In this document: positions 57,872 to 64,000 of the stretch, one piece after another
Layout of the letters: each line of letters starts with the position of its first letter
How positions within the stretch are numbered: the first letter of the stretch is position 1
Assembly (NCBI GenBank): GCA_010909165.1
Contig: MU008157.1
Span: 558,001 to 622,000, forward strand
Length of the DNA: 64,000 nucleotides
Direction: 5' to 3'
Source of the DNA: Anthoceros angustus
Lineage: Eukaryota; Streptophyta; Anthocerotopsida; Anthocerotales; Anthocerotaceae
The notes under the pieces: model-generated
What the model was told of the DNA's origin: nothing
The model's input: the letters and a program-made list of their open reading frames with translations, nothing else
Databases searched by the model: none
Made by a program: the position numbers and the translations under genes

Positions 57872-59000
57872 TGTGGCGGACTTTCTGATGGCGCCGCGCA
57901 CAATCCGTGTCGTTGTAGGAAGAAGTCCGTTCCCAAGGGAATGATAGGCTGCACCGCGTTCGGTGATTCTACCGTCCTGCGCTCACCCTCAACACACACA
58001 TACTCCTAACTACTCACAACGTTCACCGTGACAGCCGATGGCCAAACGTTAGGACCCGTCATCGTCAGATCGCTCACATACATCCTCACGCATCCTTTTC
58101 TCTCCCTCACGCTACACTCGCCTTAGAAAAGAGGTTACGCCCGGACCTCCTCCGTCGTTCACCGGGCCTCCGTCCGGCTCTACACGCCCGAGTTCCTCCT
58201 CCGCCGCCTCCTCCGGGTCCGGACCGTGGTCCGGACGAGCACGGTCACCATCACCCTTCCCCGCACACACCACAACGCGTAAGTCCGTCACGGGACCTTG
58301 ATCAATCTCCCGAGTCGCCGTGCTCGGACTCAGACTCACGTTAGCAAGAAGACTCACAAAGGTCGCAAGAACGCGGCATCAACACCAAGAGAAAGATGCT
58401 TTACTAGAGCTCGGCCCTCTTATCTGCGCCCAAGGCGTCTTATTACACCCCTATTCGAAATGATAGCCGCTCGGTATACCCTAATCGGCCACCTACCATC
58501 CTATTTCCCCCCTATCTCCTTCCGACTGTGGAAGGTCCTGGCCCCGCCGGAATGGGTGGTCCAATCCCCGACAGCACCCAATCGGATGATCCGTGAGGCG
58601 GGCCCTCCTCGAATCCCGCCGTTTACTGGCGGTCGACAACCGCCGTTACGACGTCATCCTCCTCGGCCTCGGTCCTCGCCGGGGCCACCACATCTCCCTA
58701 GCGTAAGTCGGCGGGGCTCCTCATCGCTGCCCGGCCCTCGAGGTCTGCCTCGACTCCCGAACTCGTGAGTCCGGCTTATTTCTGGTCCGACCCAGGTCCG
58801 GACCTTGTCTGGGTCCGGACTGTGGTCCGGACGACACGGGTCCGGACAGTGGTCCGGCCTCCTCCGGGTCCGGACAAAGTCCGGACTCACGCCCACCCGG
58901 TTTCCTCCCTCACTCCTCCGTGGCTCTCCTCAAGTCCTCCACTGCTCCCGATCGCGGACTCCTCCGTGGCTCTCCTCAAGTCCTCCACTGCTCCCGATCG
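57872..59000 (-). repeat. Gypsy LTR shared between two copies
   Basis: Collinear with the other LTRs, with six GTCCGGAC octamers at 58,794-58,890. Near 58,915-59,005 a 53-bp block (ctcctccgtggctctcctca...) is doubled. Charged-ORF sequence follows on the right, so this LTR ends one element and starts the next. Confidence 0.8.
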
Positions 59001-60400
59001 CGGTGACTCCCTGGCCCTCCTTCCATGGTGAGGTGCGGGTGCTTACCTCGCCGCATCCGCCGCCTCCTCGCTCGCTCCTCCTCCGCCTCCTCGCTCCGTC
59101 ATCTCAAACAGGGCCACTAGGGTCCCTGTCTTTGTCCCGTGGCCTTCATCTCCTTCGAGCCTTCCGGTCCGTCCGTTTCTGAGGCGTCGAGAGGCTTCCT
59201 TGGGGCTCGCGTGGTAATAGGCAAAGTAGATCGACTTGTTGAATTGCCTCTTCCACGTGTGCGGGCACCCGATACTCCCTCCGCCATAAGTGTTGATGGG
59301 CGTCTTTGCCCGGCTTGTTGGGCCACCTCTCACCGTTGTGTGGGCCGGGGCATCGCGAGGCTACAAGGCGGCCTCGGTCACCTCCTGCATTGCCATGTTG
59401 CTCCACACTCCGGCTCCGTCGTTTCCTCTCCATTGCCCGGCTTACCGCCATAGCGCCTTCCGCCTTTCTCGGTGGACCGGCGGCTTCTTTTACCTTCCGT
59501 GCTCGCGCTCCTCCGCTCATTCGGCCTTTAGCTCGGACTCCCTCTCCAGTGATCGGTACCTCCGTCCGACTCGACTTCCTCCGGCTCATACCGGCAACGC
59601 CCAACTCCTTGGATAGTCGCCGATTTTCCTCCGTCTTGAGGAGAGGCACTCTATTTCGTGCTCAAGTCGTGGATTCTCTCGTTGAGAATCACTGCGCTCC
59701 GCGCATCTTGGAGTTGTAGCTCCGGTGTGTCCTTGCCCTCCATCTGCCGCCTCCGCCTCCTCTACTTCCTGCGTGTACTCGGAGATCTCCTATCTCCCGT
59801 CTTGGCCTCCATCTCCTCCTTCCGCCTCCTTGGGCCACCTCCGCCTTCACTTGCTCTTGAGTTCCACCATCCTCCTCGGGTGGCCTCCATCTCCTCCTTC
59901 CTCGATCCGAGCGAGGGACTCCGCCTTTTCCTTTGCCCCTTCCGCCTCCTCCGCCTCCTCCGCCTCGCCCACTTGGCGCCGCTTAGCCGGCCGCCTCCGC
60001 CAGTCCCGAGCTCTCTCGCTTGTGCCCGGCCTCTTCCGCCTCCTCGCTCGCTCCTCCGCCTCCTCGCTCGCTCCTCCGCCCGCTTGGCCTCAGGCTTACT
60101 TGTTGTGCTGGTGAAGAACCTTAACCGATCTGTGAACCGCGGGCCTCTTCCGCCTCCTCCGCCGCCTCCTTCCTCGATCCGAGCGAGGGACTCCGCCTTT
60201 TCCTTTGCCCCTGGGCGCCTTCACTTGCTCTTGGAGTTCCACCATCCTCCTCGGGTGGCCTCCACTTCGGGTCTTCTCCATACCCACCCCAAAGCATTCC
60301 GTCCATGTGTGGCAGACTTCATGTTTCTTCCACGGCCACGGTGAGGCCCCCACAAAGTCCGTAGTGGGAGCCGGCATTTCTCCGCCAAGGACCTCCATAC
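59001..60400 (-). pseudogene. Gypsy charged ORF, block e
   Basis: LKTEENRRLSKELGVAGMSR, VPAHVEEAIQQVDLLCLL and ENHC/NE-type segments match block a, with internal reshuffling near 59,820-60,060 where short CTCC/GCCTCC words repeat. Confidence 0.45.
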
Positions 60401-60650
60401 CGATCGGAGTAAGTCGGCGGGGCTCCTCATCGCTGCCCGGCCCTCGAGGTCTGCCTCGACTCCCGAACTCGTGAGTCCGCTTATTTCGGTCCGCCGGGTC
60501 CGGACCTTGTCTGGGTCCGGACTGTGGTCCGGACGACACGGGTCCGGACAGTGGTCCGGCCTCCTCCGGGTCCGGACAAAGTCCGGACTCACGCCCACCC
60601 GGTTTCCTCCCTCACTCCTCCGTGGCTCTCCTCAAGTCCTCCGCTGCTCC
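60401..60650 (-). repeat. Gypsy LTR fragment with GTCCGGAC array
   Basis: From gtaagtcggcggggctcctc at 60,409 the sequence equals the LTR from 58,706. Six GTCCGGAC octamers lie at 60,496-60,590. Charged-ORF sequence stands on both sides. Confidence 0.85.
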
Positions 60651-62035
60651 CGATCGCCCAAGTGACTCTGGCCCCTCCTTCCATGGTGAGGTGCGCTTAC
60701 CTCGCCGCATCCGCCGCCTCCTCTCGCCTCCTCCGCCGCCTCCTCCGCTCCGTCATCTCAAACAGGGCCACTAGGGTCTGTCCCCCCGTGGCCTTCATCT
60801 CCTTCCTTCCAGGTCCGTCTGGGCGCCGAGAGGCTTCTCGCCTTGAGCTCGGGTAATAGGCAAAGTCCGAATCGACTTGTTGAATTGCCTCTTCCACGCC
60901 GAGCACCCGATACTCCCTCCGCCATAAGTGTTCCGGAGCCGGGCGCCCGGCTTGTTGGGCCACCTCTCCGCCAGACGGTGAGGAGCTGTCACGCGAGGCT
61001 ACAAGGCGGCCTCGGTCACCTCTGCATGCCATTGCTGTTCAGCTCCAGCCTCCGCTGCTTCTCCATTGCCACCACGCCATAGCGCAGCGTTCCCTTCCGC
61101 CTTTCTCACCGGACCAGCAGCTTCTTTCGCTTCCGTGCTCGCGCTCCTCCGCTCATTCGGCCTTTAGCTCGCCCTCTCCAGTGGCCTACCTCCGTCCGAC
61201 CGGACTCCACTCCTTCAGCCGGCAACGCCCAACTCCTTGGATAGTCGCCGATTTTCCTCCGCCTTGACGGAGCCGAGGCACTCTATTTCGTGCTCGAGTC
61301 GTGGATTCTCTCGTTGAGAATCACCGCCGCCCGACGCATCTTGGAGTTGTAGCTCCAGTGTCCTTGCTGCCCTCCATCTGCCGCCTCCTCTACTCCTGCA
61401 CTGCATTTCTGGAGATCCCTATCTCCCGAGGCCGGCCTCCATCTCCTCCTTCCGCCTCGCCGCATCCGCCGCCTCCGCCTTCGAGTTAGCCTCGGTACGC
61501 CGACTCTCTCCACCGGCCCGATCACGTCTGTAGTGATCCTGCCGCTCTTTGCCGCGGCTCCGACTCGCTTGGGCCCCCACTTGGCGCCTAGCCGGCCGCC
61601 TAGTCCCGAGCTCTCTCGCTTGTGCCCGGCCTCTTCCGCCTCCCCGCGCTCTCTTCACCGCAAGGTCCTCCGCCCGCTTGGCCTCTGAGCTTGTTTCACT
61701 GTCAGACATGAAGAACCTTGGCCTCGAACCGCCGGCCTGGGCTCACACCCGGCGCTTCCTTCCTCGATCCGAGCGAGGGACTCCGCCTTTTCCTTTGCCC
61801 CCGCCTTCACTTGCTCTTGAGTTCCACCATCCTCCTCGGGTGGCCTCCACTTCGGGTCTTCTCCACTGCACTACGAGACCCCAAAGCATTCCGTCCATGA
61901 CGGTAGCTGTGGACTCCGTGTTTCTTCCACGGCACCGGTGAGGCCCCCACAAAGTCCGTAGTGGAGCATTTCGGTCCGCCAAGGACCTCCATACCATCCC
62001 CGAGTAAGTCCGACTGGGTTCTCTCGGACCTAATC
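60651..62035 (-). pseudogene. Gypsy charged ORF, block f
   Basis: Contains ECLGSVKAEENRRLSKELGV near 61,220-61,290 and RAAVILNERIHDSS near 61,320-61,360, the best-preserved form of that segment. MRRGGRRRWRPASGD and KASSEAKRAEDLAV flank it. Unknown function. Confidence 0.45.
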
Positions 62036-64000
62036 GGGACCCTCGGGTCCCGAGTGGTGAGGTCCGAGTCTCACCCTCTTGGCCCTCTTGGCCTCTAACT
62101 CCTTTGTGCCCTCTTTCTCCGGGCTCGGAGGAGGTGAGGGGTCCGGAGCAAGCTCTTTTGCCCCTTCACAGCCGGGGCAGGGCCGGTGGGCTGCGCGGTG
62201 ACCTCCTGCTCCTTGGGCCACGTCCTTCGCCTCCTTCGCCTCTTGACCTCTTGCCACTCCCGTGGGCGGGGGTAAGTCCGGATCGGGTTCTCCTGACCTA
62301 ATCAGACCTCGTGTCCCGAGTGGTGAGGTCCCGAGTCTCACCCTCTTGGCCCTCTTGGCCTCTAACTCCTTTGTGCCCTCTTTCTCCGGGCTCGGAGGAG
62401 GTGAGGGGTCCGGAGCAAGCTTTGCCCCTTCCGGGATGGGACTGCCTGTGGGTGCCGCTGACCTCCGCCTCCTTGGGCCACGTCCCTTCTCGCCTCCCAC
62501 CGCCTCTTGACCTCTTGCACCTGCAAGGTGGGTAAGGTACCGCACCTTCCGAGGTCTTTGCGTTGGTAAGCGGCCGTCTTCCGCCTCTTGGCTCCCGTTG
62601 AGTTCGTCGGGGCTCGGCGGCCGTCGTGGTTGTTGGCATTGCGGTCCGGGCCGCGCCCTCGGCATCGCTCCCTCCAGTCTTGCTGCTCGGAGGGCACCAA
62701 AAGGAGGAAGGGGAATCTCCTCCCAAACTTCCACAGGTGGTGAGGGGTTCGCTCAGGGCGTATGGTCATCCTCGATCGTCCTCCTCCAGTCGCTTGGTCT
62801 TGAAGGGCGACCCCCACCTCAGGCGCCCTTGCACGCTCTACTTGGCGGGGCCTCCGGCCCCTTCCGGGCGGCTCAAGCTCTCCTCCTTGAGCTCGAAATG
62901 TCCCCATACATGGTGTATGGTCGGCCCCGATAATGAGGGCTTCGCTCCTTAGCTTGCGTGCCTCTGGCAGAACGGCGAAGATAATCCTTCCCAGTCCGCT
63001 CTCTTCCCATGGGCGCATGCGAGAATACCAGCAGTTATCACCAAGGTGATCCACCTTGGTGGCGAGTTCAATGGACAATGATCCGGCTACGCCCGCCTCA
63101 TTGTCGGCGGATCGGATATCAACCATCCGTTGGTTGTCCGCTGCGTTCCTCAACGCCGTGGGCGGCCCTATCTTCCCTTCGCCTTAAGGGGCTCGGCACC
63201 GCCTTCCGCCTCGGCTCCCGTTGAGTTCGTCGGGGCTCGCAGCCGTCGTGGTTGTTGTTGTCGCCGGTGCCGAGCCGCCAACGCCTCCCAGATCGCCTCC
63301 CTGCACCGCTCCCGAGGGGCACCAAAAGGAGGGAAGGGGAATCTCCTCCCAAACTTCCCCGGGTGGTGAGGGGTTCGCTCACGTATGGAGTCCGGAATCC
63401 CTCCGTCCTCCCGAGTCCGCTTGGTCTTGAAGGACGACCCCCACCTCGGGCGCCCTTGCACGCTCTCGGCCTCCATTCCCGAGCGCCTGCTCAAGCTCTC
63501 CTCCTTCAGAGCTCGAAATGTCCCCATACATGAATCGTATGGGTCACCGATGGCGAGGGCTTCGCTCCTTAGCTTGCGTGCCTCTCGATCAACCGGCGAA
63601 GATAATCCTTCCCACCGCTTCCGAGCGCATGTGAATACTAACAGTTATCACCAAGGTGATCCACCTTGGTGGCGAGTTCAATGGACAATGATCCGGCTAC
63701 GCCCGCCTCATTGTCGGCGGATCGGATATCAACCATCCGTTGGTTGTCCGCTGCGTTCCTCAACGCCGTGGGCGGCCCTATCTTCCCTTCGCCTTAAGGG
63801 GCTCGGCACCGCCTTCCGCCTCGGCTCCCGTTGAGTTCGTCGGGGCTCGCAGCCGTCGTGGTTGTTGTTGTCGCCGGTGCCGAGCCGCCAACGCCTCCCA
63901 GATCGCCTCCCCTGCACCGCTCCCGAGGGGCACCAAAAGGAGGGAAGGGGGAATCTCCTCCCAAACTTCCCTGGGTGGTGAGGGGGTTCGCTCCAGACGT
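62036..64000 (-). pseudogene. Gypsy charged ORF, block g, running off the window
   Basis: Longest frames: 62,030-62,734 (KLAPDPSPPPSPEKEGTKEL seen twice) and 62,362-63,153 (AGSLSIELATKVDHLGDNC). From about 63,030 the sequence repeats with an offset of 610 bp up to the window end, with very few differences. Confidence 0.45.
63030..64000. repeat. 610-bp tandem repeat
   Basis: 63,121-63,390 and 63,731-64,000 are nearly identical; the hairpins at 63,039 and 63,649 fix the offset at 610 bp. The second unit is cut by the window end. Confidence 0.95.

Larger units (their letters stand above)
38039..64000 (-). mobile_element. Gypsy LTR retrotransposon array, LTR-sharing tandem copies
   Basis: Read from high to low coordinates: charged-ORF blocks (64.0-59.0 kb), LTR (about 59.0-57.872), primer site and gag start (57.87-57.5), LTR (57.5-56.380), primer site and gag (56.38-55.4), zinc knuckle (55.2), protease (54.2-52.9), several partial RT copies (52.6-48.4), integrase (48.2-47.3), charged-ORF blocks with an LTR fragment inside (46.9-39.2), LTR (39.2-38.039). 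Protease-RT-integrase order and motifs identify Gypsy/Ty3. At least two elements share LTRs and the array leaves the window on the right. Many internal stretches occur two to five times. Confidence 0.88.

Noticed and set aside
38039-64000. Novel host gene cluster in the GC-rich half
   Set aside because: Many open frames, but all lie between Gypsy LTRs, recur in several copies, and are explained by one retroelement family.

Overview
The window is nuclear DNA of a land plant. The evidence is split genes with GT-AG introns, a plant-type rhomboid protease, a plastid SufD with a transit peptide, a PLS-class PPR relic, and plant Copia and Gypsy retrotransposons. Genes are compact and introns very short (49 to about 320 nt, mostly near 100). 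With the PPR relic and the GC content of the gene region this suggests a non-seed plant. A hornwort is my best guess, with a Selaginella-type lycophyte or other bryophyte as alternatives; this is inference, not proof.

Layout. From 1 to 19.8 kb lies a gene-dense segment: a 5'-truncated SWIM zinc-finger gene (+), a 14-exon TMEM8/PGAP6-like membrane protein gene (+), UDP-glucose 4-epimerase (-), a degraded PPR gene (+), a small MYND zinc-finger gene (+), plastid SufD/ABCI7 (-), a tRNA-Ala(AGC) gene with a nearby pseudo-tRNA (-), a rhomboid protease (-), and a head-to-head pair of RNA polymerase III subunit RPC9 (-) and ribosomal protein eS1/S3a (+). That pair shares about 300 bp carrying a telo-box and a TATA-like element. 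Exon boundaries given for the TMEM8-like, UGE, MYND, SufD and eS1 genes were worked out by hand; every junction keeps frame and ends in stop codons at the expected place. These genes serve different housekeeping routes (sugar nucleotides, plastid Fe-S assembly, translation, Pol III transcription) and form no operon-like unit.

From 20.4 to 38.0 kb the DNA is repeat-derived and AT-rich: a 7-bp satellite, a 1.2-kb tandem duplication carrying the C-terminal part of a LINE-like reverse transcriptase, a complete but broken Copia element on the minus strand with a probable tRNA-derived SINE in its leader, a second LINE-like remnant, and a second Copia family in LTR-sharing tandem form. That second Copia is cut inside integrase at 38,039 by a Gypsy LTR.

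From 38.0 to 64.0 kb everything is a GC-rich array of one Gypsy family read on the minus strand: LTR, PBS, gag, zinc knuckle, protease, several partial copies of reverse transcriptase, integrase, a long unrecognised charged ORF region in several copies, then the LTR again. The array runs off the window end.

The most striking signal is not a gene. Copies of at least four unrelated repeat families, and two primer-binding sites whose ancestral sequence is known, differ mainly by loss of one base inside CNG trinucleotides (CAG, CTG or CCG becoming CG). Single-copy genes show no such damage. CHG is the plant methylation context used on transposons, so this is either systematic base-calling error at methylated sites or a real context-specific deletion process. 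Most frameshifts in the transposons should be judged with that in mind.
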